Shown: positions 1 through 13,012, counted from the stretch's first letter. The stretch is 64,000 nucleotides of DNA from Dioscorea cayenensis subsp. rotundata (GCF_009730915.1 NC_052475.1:26163016-26227015); one strand, 5' to 3'. Made by a program: numbers and translations. Notes: generated from the letters alone by a model not told the origin.

Positions 1-1424
1 TGAATTGATGTTTCTATAATTTTGATGTTATAATTTTGATGTTTTTATTTAGTGAAATTAAAATCCGTGTTTAGTTTTGTTATTTGAATTTGCAATTTTA
101 ATAATAATGGCTTTTTTTCTGTGTTTTGTTTTACGTTGAAGATATTAGTGACTATGATTAGAGTTTAACTGATCATATAAATCACTAATCTCAATTACTT
201 TTGTCCTTGTTTTAACTCACACATTGCAGTAGAGTTAGTGGGAAACTGGTGTTTTTGTTATTAAAAAAAAGTTTATATAATTTTTCTATTAAAAGAATAT
301 ATGCATATATATATATATATATATATATTCATTTAATTTAACATTTAGAAAAGATCTCTGACAATATGAATGCATTAATGCATCTATTGTCTTTGTTAGC
401 ATGCCTAGCTAGATTAGCAAGGAATAACATAATTATAAGGACAAATTTTTTTTTTTTAATTATTTTTATAATATAGTCACTTAAAACGCTCATGTTTTTA
501 TTATTACATCATTCTTTTTGTCAAAAATGAACTTAACTCTTATTATTTTCTTTTTTTCAATTTTTGTATGAAGAGGAAATTAAATCTCGATCTCACTATT
601 AAATATTTTAACCACTAAAGTATTATATAAATGTATTATATAAATTCAAATATATCCAAATATAAATATGTTCTTATAATTATATTAAATAAAATTTTTT
701 TGTTCCAAATTAAGATTTTTTTGTTTGTCTTTGTAATCTAACAATTAACATATTGAGTCCTACTATTTTTTTGATTTGATGTTATTTTTTTAATAGTTTG
801 TTTTGTAATTTTTGATTTAAAAGTCTAACCATTGTTGAATGTGTGCTTTCTAGGAATTTAAGTAGCTAATTATATTTTGGAATTGGGGCATCCCTTCTCG
901 GCTACTAACTACGTGGTGAAAATCCGTCGTCATTCCTCTACTGCACACTCAATTCACGAGTACACGTGTTCTAGAGGTCGGATCATCTGGGTCTTCTCTC
1001 CCATTCTTGATTTTGTTTTTTTATCTATATATATATATATATACATATTTAAATTTGAATTATTTGGTGTTGTTAGTTGGGTGTTGGATTAATGAATTTA
1101 TTTCATATTGGTTTATTCATCGATTGTTCTATATGTACATTGTGTAAGCTATCAACAATGTTTATCAAGAATTAATGTGTTACGGTTTTATTCACTAATT
1201 GTTCTTTTGGTTATTTTGAATATGAATTGTATTGTTTGTTAATGTCTTTGGCAATGTTTAATATAATCTTTCATACTTGGTTATGATAGATTGCAATTGT
1301 TATTTTTAGCACATTGTAGTAAAATGTACTTATTATTCTAAATGAATGATTTAATCTGAGGTTTTTTTGTATTATAATTTATAATATAATTTTAAAATAA
1401 ATAATTGAAATTTTGTTTTATATT
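1..1424. other. AT-rich flank without a recognisable gene
   Basis: Low-complexity AT-rich DNA with (AT)n runs near 305-330 and 1026-1043. A less AT-rich patch at about 875-1010 includes an ACACGTG core near 961. Its open frame of about 70 codons has no recognisable motif and starts at a TTG. The patch could be a leader exon or promoter of the transposase that follows, but nothing in the sequence proves this. I see no other gene. Confidence 0.4.
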
Positions 1425-1795
1425 AGCAAGGGATTACCAAGGGAATAATCTTTTTTTCAAATTTTATTACCCAAGGATTATTCAGGAAATAATCCCTAAG
1501 TATATTTAGCAAGGGATTACCAAGGCCTTGATTCATTCTTGCTACATCAAATTCTAACGAATTACCCAAGACACAATTCCTAGTAAATATTACCCAGGGA
1601 TTACCCAGGGACTAACATTTCAATTTTTTGAAACTTTAGCAACGGATTGCCTATGAAAAATACCTTGCTAATATTACCCAGGGAATTCTCAGGAAAAGTT
1701 TCGAAGCAAATTCCTTGTCTATGATGAATATTTTAACTTAAATTACCCACAGATAGCCCAAAAAATATTTCGAAGCAAATTCCATGTCTTTGACA
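1425..1795. repeat. Degenerate subterminal-type repeats next to the CACTA transposase
   Basis: A short motif of the type GGGATTACC / TTACCCAGGG recurs at least eight times in both orientations, for example AGCAAGGGATTACCAAGG near 1424 and again near 1508, and ATTACCCAGGGATTACCCAG near 1598. A second short repeat, TTTCGAAGCAAATTCC, occurs twice, near 1698 and 1769. Dense short repeats in both orientations beside a TNP2 gene are typical of CACTA subterminal regions, where the transposase binds. I infer this is the left subterminal region. I could not find the CACTA terminus itself. Confidence 0.45.
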
Positions 1796-2284
1796 TTGAA
1801 ATTTAAACCCATTAGCTTCTTTTTCAATGTCATAATCTGATTGAGTCACCCAACTTGACTAATTGAAATTTAAACCCATATATATATATATATATATATA
1901 TAAATTTCATATCATGCATGGCAATATATTGTAGTGAGTCCTTGAAACTTGAAACTTGAATATTTGTTTTTAGCATAATATATTCGTGTATAAATACACG
2001 AATATAATACATCTTAAAAAAACAAAGACAATTACTAACCACTTTCAGCTGGTTAAGACTTCCTTTGATTCTATGTACTGTGTGCTCAACCAAAAAGTAC
2101 AAATTTAAATTATGATTAATCTAATTTTATATTTAAATTAAACAAAGTGTGTGAATGACTTAAATAAGAGAGTCAATGAAATAATTAGAGAATCTTACAA
2201 AAAATCAGCTTTTTAGTGATTTTGTTTGCATTAACCTAATTATTTTTTTATATGATTTTTAATATCAATTTATGTTATAGGACA

Positions 2285-5200
2285 ATGGTGATAGATAAAG
2301 CTTGGATGGAAATTTCTGATAGAACATTACCACAATATGAAAAAGGAGTGAATGAGTTTCTTGATTTTGCGTTTAAGCAACTTGATGAAGGAAGAGCTGC
2401 TCGTTGTCCATGTAAAAAGTGCAATAACAATTTATTTAGGACACGACAATCAATCTATGAACATCGATGTTAAATGGGATAAGCAAAAAAACTACAAAGC
2501 ACTTTGGTACAATCATGGAGAGGGTCTACAATATTATTACGAAGATGATAATGATGATGATGATGATGCTAATCAGAGTGATAAAAGTGATAATGAATAC
2601 GGGATCGCCATATGTTAAGTGATCTTGGATATGCTCATGCAAATCATGTTGAAAAAATTGATGTTCAAATTACAAATGATGCATTTGTGATGGATGATAA
2701 TAAGCGCTCCAAATAAAAGAAGCTAATGATTCTTTCAAAGGTAACCCCTACAAGTCCAAATAAAAGACTGCTGCTATCTTTTTTTCGATTATTACATGAG
2801 TTGGAGCAAGATTTATATCCAGGATGTGAGGAATCTTCTACATTATCATTCATTGTTGAAATCTTGAATTGGAAATGTCTCTACAAGGTTAGTGCCAATC
2901 TTTGTTGACAAATTACTTCAAATAATGAAAAAAATGGTTTCCTAAAAGGTAATAAAGTCCTAGCTCATATAATAGTTTGTAAGAAAGTTTCTCGAGATTT
3001 GGGGCTTTCATATGAGAGAATAGATGCTTGTGTAAATGATTGCATACTTTATTGGAAGAATTATGAGAATGCACAATCATGCCCAACTTGTGGTGAATCT
3101 AGATGGGAGAATGATGGGAAAATGAGGAATATGACTAATGAGCATGATGGTAGGAAAAAAATATTCCACGAGAAAGTCTTGCGATATTTTCCTCTAACTC
3201 CACGCTTTGCAAAAGGCTGTACATGTCATACAATATTGCTAAAAGATATGAGGTGGCATAAGGAAAAACCATGTAATAATGAGCTTATGGGACATCCAGT
3301 CGATTCTCCAGCTTGGAAAAGTTTTGATGCAACACACCCCATTTTTGCAGCAGATCCACGTAATATTCGACTTGGTTTAGCAAGTGATGGTTTTAACCCA
3401 TTTGGGAATATGAGCTCTTCTTATAGTGTATGGCCAGTTGTATTAGTCCCTTATAACCTTCCACCATGGCTTTGTATGAAAGATCAACATATCATGATGT
3501 CACTTTTGATTCCTGGTCCTAAAGCTCCTGGAAATGATATTGATGTATACTTAGAGCCATTGATCGATGAGCTACAATGCCTTTGGGAGAGTGGTGTAGA
3601 GACGTATGATGCACTTTCAAAGAGTAACTTTCAGTTACGGGCAGCTCTCTTGTGGACCATAAATGATTTTCCAGCCTATGCTAATTTATCAGGATGGAGC
3701 ACCAAAGGCAAGTTAGCATGCCCTGTTTGCAATCTTGAAACATCTTCTCGCAGGCTTAAAAATGGGCATAAAACATGCTATCTTGGTCATCAGTCAGCTT
3801 CTTACCGACCAATCATTCTTGGAGGAAAAAAATGCCAAAAGCATTTGATGGTACCAAAAAGAAAATCGAAGTGCACCAAAAACAATTGTGAGGAGATGAT
3901 ATTGTTGAACAATATAGTCAATTTTCCCAGGTGAAGTTTAGTTGTTTTTTAATAATTCATGTTTATATTATCTGTCATATGATTTTTTTTACTTGCTATT
4001 TTCATTGAACAGATCACTTTTGGTAAGGCTTCAAAGAAAAGGAAACGTGGAGATGTTCTATTGTTTGGAAATTGGAGAAAAAAGAGTATTTTTTTTCAAC
4101 TCTCATATTGGAGAACACTTACAGTGAGACATAATCTGGATGTCATGCATATCGAGAAAAATGTTTGTGATAATATTATTGGGACTTTACTAAACATCGA
4201 GAGCAAGACTAAAGATACAATAAATTCTCGTTTTGATTTAGAAGATATGGGTATACGTCCTGAGCTTCATGCAACTACCACTAGTGATGGAAGGTATATG
4301 TTTCATCCTGCGTGTTATACCTTGTCTAAAGATGAAAAACGATCATTTTGTCAGTTCTTAAATGATCTAAAAGTTCCAGATGGTTATTCTTCAAATATTT
4401 CTCGATGTGTGATTCTTACTGAATGCAAGGTTGTTGGAATGAAATGTCATGATTGCCATGTGTTTTTGCATCGATATCTCCCTTTGGCTATTCGTGGTTT
4501 GTTGGATAAAGAGGTGTGCGAAGCATTAATTGAATTGTGCACTTATTTAAGAGAGTTATGTGCTAAAGTTTTGTATTTTGATGACCTGGAGAGACTTGAA
4601 AAATCAATTTCGTTCACACTTTGCAAGTTAGAAAAGATATTTCCACCATCATTTTTTGACATTATGGTACATTTAACCATTCATCTTGTGAGCGAAGCTA
4701 AAGTTCTTTGAGGCGATCAGGGTTCAGTTTGGATGTATCCTATAGAGCGATATTTGCGTAGGCTTAAATCTTACGTGAGAAACAAGGCACGTCCAGAAGG
4801 ATCAATCGCCGAGGCATATATTGTGCAAGAATGCATGCATTTTTGTTCAAGGTATTTGCATCGAACTGAAACTAGAATAAATCGTGTTGGAAGAAATGAT
4901 GAGGGGAGGGGTGTTCATTCACACTCTGTATTGCATGTTTTTTCGCAAGCTGGTAGACCTTTGCTTGGAAAAAAATATGATCAGCTAAGCTTAACTGAAT
5001 GGGATCAAGCTACAATATATGTGCTAGAAAATTGTGAAGAAATTAGAGAGTTTGTGGAGTAAGTCCCATAAATTTGTGAATTATTCATTTAATGTGTTTG
5101 ATTTATGTTTGATACATTTTATTTGCAATTAATAAAATTTTTTTAATTTTTGATGTGAAGCATGCATAAAGAAAAACTTGGAAGAGAAGATCCTAGAAAT

Positions 5201-6086
5201 GTAGAAATTAAGAAGACACCAAAAAGAATTTCATCATTGGTTCAAGAAATATGTAAGTATTATTAATATTTTTGAATGTATAACTTTTATATAATATTTT
5301 TTTGTTCAAACGGTTATTACTTGTAACAGGTCACCAAGTTGCACGATGAAGGAAGTGAAATGGTTAGTGACCAATTATTGCATTTAGCTTATGGACGAGA
5401 TAAGCGAGTTTTTTTCGATATAAAAAGTTTTTCTTATCAATGGGTGGAGGTTTAACACAAAGGGACAGAGACTTGCATCCGAAATCACAAAAAATAGTGG
5501 AATTCTTGTAAAAGGTGATATGAATACAGGCAATTTAGATTATTTTGGGGTATTAACAGATATCATACAATTAAATTATCAGGGAGGGAATAGTATCATA
5601 TTATTTAAGGCTCACTGGTGGGATGTGTATCATAAAGGAGGATTCAAGGCTGATAAGTTTGGGTTTCCTATGGTCAATGTCACACGTAAGTTGAAAACTA
5701 ATGAACCTTATGTTTTGGCTTCTCAAGCTGAACAAGTTTATTATGTAAGAGATATTAAGGAGCCTAATTGGCAAGTTGTTGTCAAGACAAAACCTCGTGA
5801 TTTGTATGATCTTCCTGATGATAACATAGGAGATGAGGCATGCCAAGAAAATGAAAATTTTGGCTTTACACTTCATGAAGCTACTTCAGACAGTGACAAT
5901 GATGTCATATCTTTGGATAGATTTGATTTACAAGCTGCAACTGTTGAAGGAAATCCATTAAACAATAGCTTTATGGGAGCTGAAGAAGAAGAAGATGGAT
6001 ATGAGACAAATGAAGATAATTTTACCATTGATGATGAGACAAATATAGCATGTGATAACCTGGAAAGTGACGATGATGATGATTGA
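2285..6086 (+). pseudogene. Decayed CACTA (En/Spm) TNP2-type transposase gene
   Basis: This is the remnant of the main transposase of a plant CACTA DNA transposon. Parts occur in the usual order. The N-terminal transposase-associated domain (MVIDKAWM start, CPCKKCNNN) is at 2285-2470. Linker and LYPGC / CLYKVS blocks follow at about 2790-2890. The TNP2 core (CVNDCILYWKNYE, SCPTCGESRW, GWSTKGKLACPVCN) is at 2999-3934. The DUF4218 region (RHNLDVMHIEKNVCDN, then SYVRNKARPEGSIAEAY) is at about 4120-5060. The DUF4216 region (GVLTDIIQLNYQGG, FKAHWWDVY) with an acidic tail is at 5451-6086. The reading frame shifts near 2467, again across 2900-2998, and a stop follows EAKVL near 4709, so it cannot make a full protein. 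Gaps at 3935-4060 and 5063-5160 look like introns (GT-AG edges). It is a host-genome parasite gene with no role in the neighbouring genes. Confidence 0.9.
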
Positions 6087-6130
6087 GCATTAGTGGAAAA
6101 TTTGTTTTTATTTTTTGAGTATGTAAACAC

Positions 6131-6449
6131 TTTTCTTCGTACTTTGGAACAAGCATATTATTTTTACAAATTGATACAAATATAATCTTAAATAACTCTT
6201 AATTTTGGATATTTAAGAACATTTATTGTTTTTGTCCTTTAAAAAAATTTGCAAATTGACATGTATATTTTTCTAAATAATATTATTTAGCCATTTTTGT
6301 TACAAATTAGTATTTATACTTTTAAAAAAAATTTAATTTTAGAAAAAAATTATTTATAAATTTTATTCTTTTTGCTACGGACATTATATATTGAGCACGA
6401 GAACGTGGGCGGCAGAATCAATATTATCATTATAATTTAAATCAATCTC
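6131..6449. other. AT-rich spacer after the transposase
   Basis: No gene or clear element end is visible. A small higher-GC patch near 6395-6420 is the only break in the AT-rich sequence. It may be the 3' non-coding part of the CACTA copy. Confidence 0.3.
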
Positions 6450-7165
6450 ATTATGATTAAATATCCAATAATAAAAAAAATCTGTGATGTTAAATTCTAT
6501 TAGGTTTTTCTATCTAGAATAAAAATCAAATCATAATTCTTTATAAACTTTAAAAAAATTAAAAAAATTCTGAACAGTTTATTGATATTTTTTTGTATTT
6601 TCGATTAATGATGATTTTTTTAAAATAAAATTATAGTTATTTTAAAAAATAAAAAAACAAATAATTACATCCAAATAAAATCTGAACTGTTTAACATATT
6701 TAGTGTGAATAAAATTAAAAATTTGAATTCTTTCCAAAATTTAAAAAACCTAATAATTATTAATTAAACCGAATTTTATTATAACAAATCAAATAATTAG
6801 ATTTTTAGGAAGAACAAAAATATCTTGTTATGATTAATTATCCATTAATAAAAAATCTATCAAATATCTTTAGTGATTCTTAAATTCTGTTAGATTTTTT
6901 AGCTACAATAAAAATCAAAATCTCTGAATAGTTTATTGATTTTGTGATGAATGATGATTTTTTTAATAAAAATTATAGTTATTTTTAAAAAAATATAAAA
7001 AAACACAAATAATTACATCCAAATAAAATTTCAACCGTCTATTGTGGATAAAATTAAAATTTTGAATTCTTTCCAAAAATATAAAAACCAAATAATTATT
7101 AATTGAACCAAATTTTATTATAACAAATCAAATAATTAGATTTTTAGCATGAATAAAAATAGAAT
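6450..7165. repeat. Two-copy tandem duplication (units ~375 and ~340 bp)
   Basis: The block at 6450-6825 is repeated with many small changes at 6826-7165. Shared strings in the same order include AATTACATCCAAATAAAAT, GAATTCTTTCCAAAA and ACAAATCAAATAATTAGATT, each seen once per unit. No coding potential is visible. It is an old local duplication of AT-rich DNA, perhaps within the CACTA copy or its flank. Confidence 0.75.
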
Positions 7166-7954
7166 TATATTTCTTCCCAAGAAAAATCCAATAATTCCCC
7201 ATTTTGAGGCTAAGAACTGGGTCAAGAAAGGGACCGGGTTTGGATGCTGGCTTTTGGCAAGGGGTTCAAGTTTTGTAGTTTGGTCTAGAAATCACTTCAA
7301 GATTCTCAGCTAACCAAATATCTGATACATATTACAATTTAAAAATAACCACATTTATTCAACAAAGCTACAAAATTTTCACACTTCATTTCATGAACTA
7401 ACTAAATTTGGTGTTCTAGGAACTCTAAAGGCAATGATTTAACCAGCTTTATTGAGTGTTATCCGGAGTCCTATACATCATCAGCTCCTAATTTTTTTTA
7501 AAACAAGATTTTTCTATAATGTTTTATAAAATAAAATTTTCATATTAATTTTTTAAAAAAAATATATATTAATTTGTAATATATGAAAATACATCCAATT
7601 TTAGGATTTAACATGTAACACCCACACTTCATTTATATTCATTGGCTATCCAAAAATTTAATACTATCATCATCAAAATTATATAACTTTTATTTTTATA
7701 TTTTTAATAAATTAATTTAATCAATTAATTGTTCAAATCTGGATAAATCTTCCATGCCAACTAAACCTCTCACCTCCCATACAAGACGGGAGGAACATGG
7801 GGGAGGAGGAGGGGAAGGTGTTGGATAGGGGTGGACAACGTAGGGGGCAAGGGATGGGGGACACAAGCGAGGATGATTCAATTGTGACATATACTAATTG
7901 TCACAATGACTAGTGTAATAGTGATGAAAACATAAATTATAACAGAGACATAAA
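7166..7954. other. Intergenic spacer with a purine-rich patch
   Basis: AT-rich DNA without a gene. A G-rich, pyrimidine-poor patch at about 7783-7875 stands out from the surroundings and directly precedes the ~316-bp tandem array. It may mark an element boundary, but I found no terminal repeat there. Confidence 0.3.
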
Positions 7955-9150
7955 AAAGTTGTTAATAAAAGTCTTGACTATATTATGCTGACAACAATAT
8001 TTTTTGCTCATAATTGCATGTCATTCCCATCAAGAAAATGTTTAACATTCTCATTTGAATTTAGCGAGAAACAAGGGATACAAAAGAAATTTTGACACTA
8101 TTAATAGTTAATAGTGATGATTTAATTGTAACACATACTAAATTGTCACAATTATTGGTGTCATAGTGACCAAAACTTAAGTTATCACAATTAATTTCAA
8201 CAAAATATTGACTCGTGTGGTAACGGCGATATATTTGGTCACAATTACACATCAAGCTCATCAAAAAATTTTAGTAACAAACGAGTGGGGAGAAAAAGAA
8301 TTTTTGACACAATTAATACTTAATAGTGATGATTTAATAGTGACACTTACTAAAAATGTCACAATAATTAGTGTAATAGTGATGAAAATATAAGTTATCG
8401 CAATTAATTTAAATAATAGTGTTATTTAACTTTGTTAAACACAAAAAACCTAATATTTGTGACAAAATAATATAGAGACACAAAAAAATTACCACTAAAT
8501 TGTTGACTTTTGTAGTGACAACAATATGTTTGGCCACAATTACAAATCATTCTCATCTAAAAATTTTCAATATCAAATCTCATATGCATTTAGTGACAAC
8601 CAGTGGGCACAAAAGAATTCTTGACACTATTAATATGTTAACTGTGACGACTTAATTGTGACACGTACTAAATTATCACAATTATTAGTGTAATAGTTAC
8701 AAAAAATAAGTCAACACAACTAATAAAAATAATAGTGTCACTTAACTTTTTTTTAATACAAAAAACCTAATATTTGTGGCAAAATAATAGGGAGACAAAA
8801 AAATTGTCACTAAAAACTTGACTTTTGTAGTGATGACAATATATTTGGTCACAATTACAAGTCATTGTCATTTAAAAATTTTCAATATCAAATCTTATAT
8901 ACATTTAGTGACAAACAATGGACACAAAAGAATTTTTGACACTATTAATACATTGATTGTGACGACTTAATTGTGGCACATACTAAATTGCCACAATTAT
9001 TAGTGTAATAGTAACAAAAACATAAGTTATCACAATTAATATAAATAATAGTGTCACTTAACTTTTTTTAACACAAAAAACATGTTATTTGTGTCAAAAT
9101 AACATAGAGACACAAAAAAGTTGTCACTAAAAGTCTCAACTCTTGTAGTG
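7955..9150. repeat. ~316-bp tandem array ending in a CACTA-like terminus
   Basis: Four head-to-tail units share blocks of the type TTGACTTTTGTAGTG, GGTCACAATTAC, GAATTTTTGACACTATTAAT and CACAATTATTAGTGTAATAG. The TTGAC..GTAGTG block falls at about 7974, 8206, 8503, 8818 and 9136, giving spacings of 232, 297, 315 and 318 bp, so the right-hand units are the most regular. The array stops exactly at CTTGTAGTG (9142-9150), which on the minus strand begins CACTACAAG, the classic CACTA terminus. I infer the subterminal end of a CACTA family element, different in repeat motif from the region at 1425-1795. A matching left terminus was not found. Confidence 0.7.
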
Positions 9151-9260
9151 TTTAGTTCTCCTTTTCCCATGCCTTCTTAATCAAGTCCATTTAACACACA
9201 TACATTCATCTTCTTCTTATTATTTTTCCTTTTTATAGAGATAGAGAAAGAGAGAGAGAA

Positions 9261-9581
9261 ATGGGAATGCAGATGATGATGTTTGTGACATTAGTTGTTT
9301 TTGTTGTTGTTTGCATGGGAGTATCATGTAGTAGCAAGATGATGGTTAAGATTGGTGAGCTTGAAGCAATGGAGATGGATTCAGAGATTAACAAAAGGAT
9401 GTTATATGGGATTGAGGAGAAGAGGTATATTAGTTATGGAGCTCTTAAGAATGAAGCAGTGCCATGCTCAACACCAGGAGCTCCATATTACAACTGCCAT
9501 GGTGGTGGATCTAATCCTGCAAACACTTACTCTAGAGGCTGTGAGATTATCACTAGATGTGCAAGGGATGCTTCTCCTTAA
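9261..9581 (+). CDS. RALF-family secreted signalling peptide precursor
   Basis: Encodes a 106-residue precursor of a rapid alkalinization factor, a cysteine-rich apoplastic peptide hormone. In the known family these peptides bind FERONIA-type receptor kinases with LLG co-receptors, or LRX wall proteins. Residues 1-24 form a hydrophobic signal peptide. The mature part carries the YISY signature (YISYGAL, 56-62) and the four conserved cysteines at 69, 79, 94 and 100, with PYYNC and YSRGCEIITRC. The canonical RRxL subtilase (S1P) site is not present; KRML at 45-48 lies roughly where it would be. The gene is intronless, as usual. The ATG follows a GA-rich leader (9237-9257). The promoter is unusually short on unique sequence, because a transposon-like array ends at 9150. 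A (TC)n run lies in the likely 3' UTR. Family assignment is firm; the paralogue is not identified. Confidence 0.93.
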   Translation: MGMQMMMFVTLVVFVVVCMGVSCSSKMMVKIGELEAMEMDSEINKRMLYGIEEKRYISYGALKNEAVPCSTPGAPYYNCHGGGSNPANTYSRGCEIITRCARDASP

Positions 9582-9707
9582 TTACAAAAACATGATGAAG
9601 ATGAAGATCATCAGAAGAAGAAGTAGGAATAAATAAAGGTGGACCATGCATCTATATATTAATTTCATGTGCCCTTTCTTTTGATTATTTATTCAATATT
9701 AATATTT

Positions 9708-9710
<3 letters not shown>

Positions 9711-9790
<80 letters not shown>
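9711..9790. repeat. (TC)29-(TA)11 compound microsatellite
   Basis: A perfect TC run of about 58 bases passes directly into a TA run of about 22 bases. It lies 130 bp after the RALF stop codon, probably within or just past its 3' UTR, and is likely to be length-polymorphic. Confidence 0.95.
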
Positions 9791-9791
<1 letters not shown>

Positions 9792-9875
9792 GGACATATG
9801 AACATTTTGGCTTTTTATTTTTATATTTATTTTGTAATATTAACAACTCATTTTAAATTTCACTCAATTAATTAA

Positions 9876-10772
9876 AAGAACGTTTTTTCCTTGTTTAAAA
9901 TAAAATACTCTTTGAATTTTATTTAGTTATTTTTGAATTTTGGAACAATAAATTGTATATAATTGCAAATGATGTGAATATTATCAACCAATGCTTTTGC
10001 CCATGCATTTTTATTCATTGCAATGTAGGTTATCATGCAACATTTGCAAGAAATGCTGTTTATCATGAAATTTGAATGAAAGGTTTAGGTAACATAAAAT
10101 TTTTCAAATCCTTTCAAAAAAGAGAGACAAAGCTGAATTTTACCAATTTTTTTTTTTTGTTTTGATTTAATAAATATTTGCTTTTTCTCTTCCATATATA
10201 TTAAAAATAATGAAGAATCCTTTTGGCTTTGTATTGATTAGATCTATAAAATGTACATATGCATAAAGAAAAAATTGTGAAAATTAGTCAGAAAGATTTG
10301 CTTGACTTAAAAGAACGAGAATTAAATTCAAAATTTAAGAAAAAAAAAAAGGAACAGATAATGCGATTACTTTTCTCAGTATTTTTTGATTGATAAAAAT
10401 AAAGGGAAAAAGAAAGTGGAAAAATTAAGATTAATAATAGTTTCATTGACTAAATATTTTACATATGATTTAAATAAATTATTTTTAACCATATTGAATA
10501 ATTGTCATATGTAATTAATTATTAACCTTGTTGATATATATATATATATATATGTATGACAAAAACATGGCATGAATAAATGGACCACAAGCCGCCCACA
10601 TTGTTTGAAATAGAGTGATAGAATGGTATATGGTCTTTGGTTTAAGTGTTACACTTTGAAGCGACTTCTGTGAATATTTCCAGCTGATTAGTCAATTACT
10701 TACAGAGAAACGGTACTCACTCACGACTCTTGTTTCTGTATGCATATCAATTCTGTAGAATTTGATGGATTA
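9876..10772. other. AT-rich intergenic DNA
   Basis: No gene recognised. A (TA)n run is present near 10535-10552. Nothing else with structure is visible. Confidence 0.4.
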
Positions 10773-13012
10773 TGTTGTTAGCTCTATGGACCCGAGACGC
10801 TGACAAACGGCCGTACACCTACAAAGCCGAAACCAAGTAGGCATACAAAGTCTCAAAACCTGATCTAAAACAGAACAAAGATTCAAATTCAGTGGATTGC
10901 AAAAAACCAATACAAATTTATTCAAATAAAATAGGCCCACAATGAACGGTACTTATTACATGCTAATATTTGACTATTGCCTAACGATCCCCACTAAGCT
11001 ACCGCCACTCAACTCTACTCTTGATTAAAAAGATATTAAACAACAAATTATGAGATTGACAGCTCAGTAAGCACCCACTAAAAAATTATCCGGATCATAA
11101 AAGTTTCAAAATTTCAAAACTCAAACAAGTATAATAAAATATAAGTTTAACAGAATAAAATTCAGAAATTAAATTTTTCAATAAAACATAACTGATCAAA
11201 AAGTCAAGTATATATGTCCCACAAGTAATTGTTGCCAAAACAAAATGTCAAAAGTCATATGTTTATCCTCGGTAACCCGAGCCAGAATATCAGAGCTCAT
11301 AAGTTTAATTTCGGTGACCCAAGTTAGAATTATCAGAATCCGTTATTTTTTACCGACGGAAATGTAGGAAACTATAGTTTCTATTTCACAGATACATGTC
11401 GACACGGTCAATGTTTAATCCCCATGACAGGGTTATTGCAAAGTTAGTTGTGGACTACAAGTTGCTATGTCAAAATACGTAATATCCAAATATTTATCAG
11501 AACAAAATACATAAATTTGATAATCCCGTTTTCAGATTAAAATAATTCCAATGCATTTTCAAAACTAAATACTTACATACGAATTTCAAATAATAAATAA
11601 ATAAATAATTCAATATATAATTCGAAATAATAAGCATTTTTCTCAAAAAATTTCAAAAATTCAAAAAGACTAGAATTTTCAAGTATATACATATAATAGG
11701 ATTTATATGTGGGAGATTTACCTGATTAACGGTTAGATTTTGAATTCTTTCACCAATCGAGTTTTCTTAGGAAGTCCTATATTTGGAAATAATCTATCAG
11801 AATTACAATTAAATCAATTTCTAAAATTCACACAAATGCAAAATCATAATAAAGACACTAACAAAACTACCAAGGTTGAGACTAATAACCAATTCCCCTA
11901 CGAACCTTAAGATTGAAATCAGCATAGCTTTGCAAATTCTAACCCAAATCAGAAATTTCAATATTCTAACAAAACTAGACATCTGCATCTATAACATGTC
12001 CAAATCCCACAATGATTTGAGATCTACAAAATTTAAGCAATCACTTTTAAAAATCATAATTATGCAAACCAACAATTTCAGACATGTCTCTTCCAAAAAC
12101 GATATCTCACAACATATAACTTCAAATAAGTTTAAAATGGTCATATAATTAACTCAAAATGGAACAACTTTCTTATTAAACATGAGTCCCGATTCAACCT
12201 CTAAGATCATCAAATTCTCAAATCAATCTTCATGCTTTCTGCAGAAATGCCATTGATCACACTTATAGAAATCCGATCATATCTCACAATTTACAGGGGT
12301 AAAAATTCTAAAATTTGGTATAAGCAAAGATAACATCTTATTCTAAAACTTTCTTATATAAATGTAAATCTTAATCAGAATCTACAATCATGAAATATAT
12401 TAATAAATTCTCAAAGGCTGCACAGAATAGATGTCCGTGTCACCTGAGTTTAAAGCATATAATTTACAGGATACTACTCCAAAAATTTTGAAATTGGGAA
12501 GGTACTTAGCTAACGTCAAACTCTACAAGTTTCTTATTTTATTCTCCTCCAAATTATCCCTTTAAGACTCCTAAAATCGAAGATGAGTTTATGCTATTAT
12601 CAAAAACGAAATCTAAAACGTATCAAATTAATCTCAAACTTCTCAAACAAGAAGCTAACCTTACTTATCCATCACTAATATCCGATATTAACATATCAAG
12701 ATCTAGAAGAAAACAATAATAATTCTACAATATTTTTCAAAGATCTGAGGAAGAGAGTTCTTACAATATTTTTCAATAATAATTCTACAATGCACCACCC
12801 GCAAATAGGGAGAGAAGGATGAGACTAGGTATTTCTCTTATCCTAACGGCGATCTAAATCGGAAAGAGTCGAAAAGGTGTCTAAGGTTTTGAAACTGAAA
12901 ACACAATCAACGGCTAGGATTAAAAAAATAATATCAATGGCTAGGATTAAAATTAAAATCAATGACTAGGATTTAATTAAGCGGTGGGGCTCACAATGTT
13001 TAAGTTCCAACA
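10773..13012 (-). mobile_element. Probable LTR fossil, Ty3/gypsy-like
   Basis: A 2.24-kb non-coding block bounded on the minus strand by TGTTGG and CAACA, a short inverted terminal pair of the kind that closes LTRs. Its texture resembles long LTRs of plant gypsy elements. No internal protein region of a retroelement adjoins it and no target-site duplication was obvious, so it looks like an old solitary LTR. Family assignment rests on impression rather than on a diagnostic domain. Confidence 0.4.

Noticed and set aside
9669-9875. Open frame encoding an LSLSLS / IYIYIY run
   Set aside because: It is only the translation of the TC and TA microsatellite.
11876-12148. Open frame inside the LTR-like block
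   Set aside because: No retroelement or host motif; a chance frame in non-coding LTR-type sequence.
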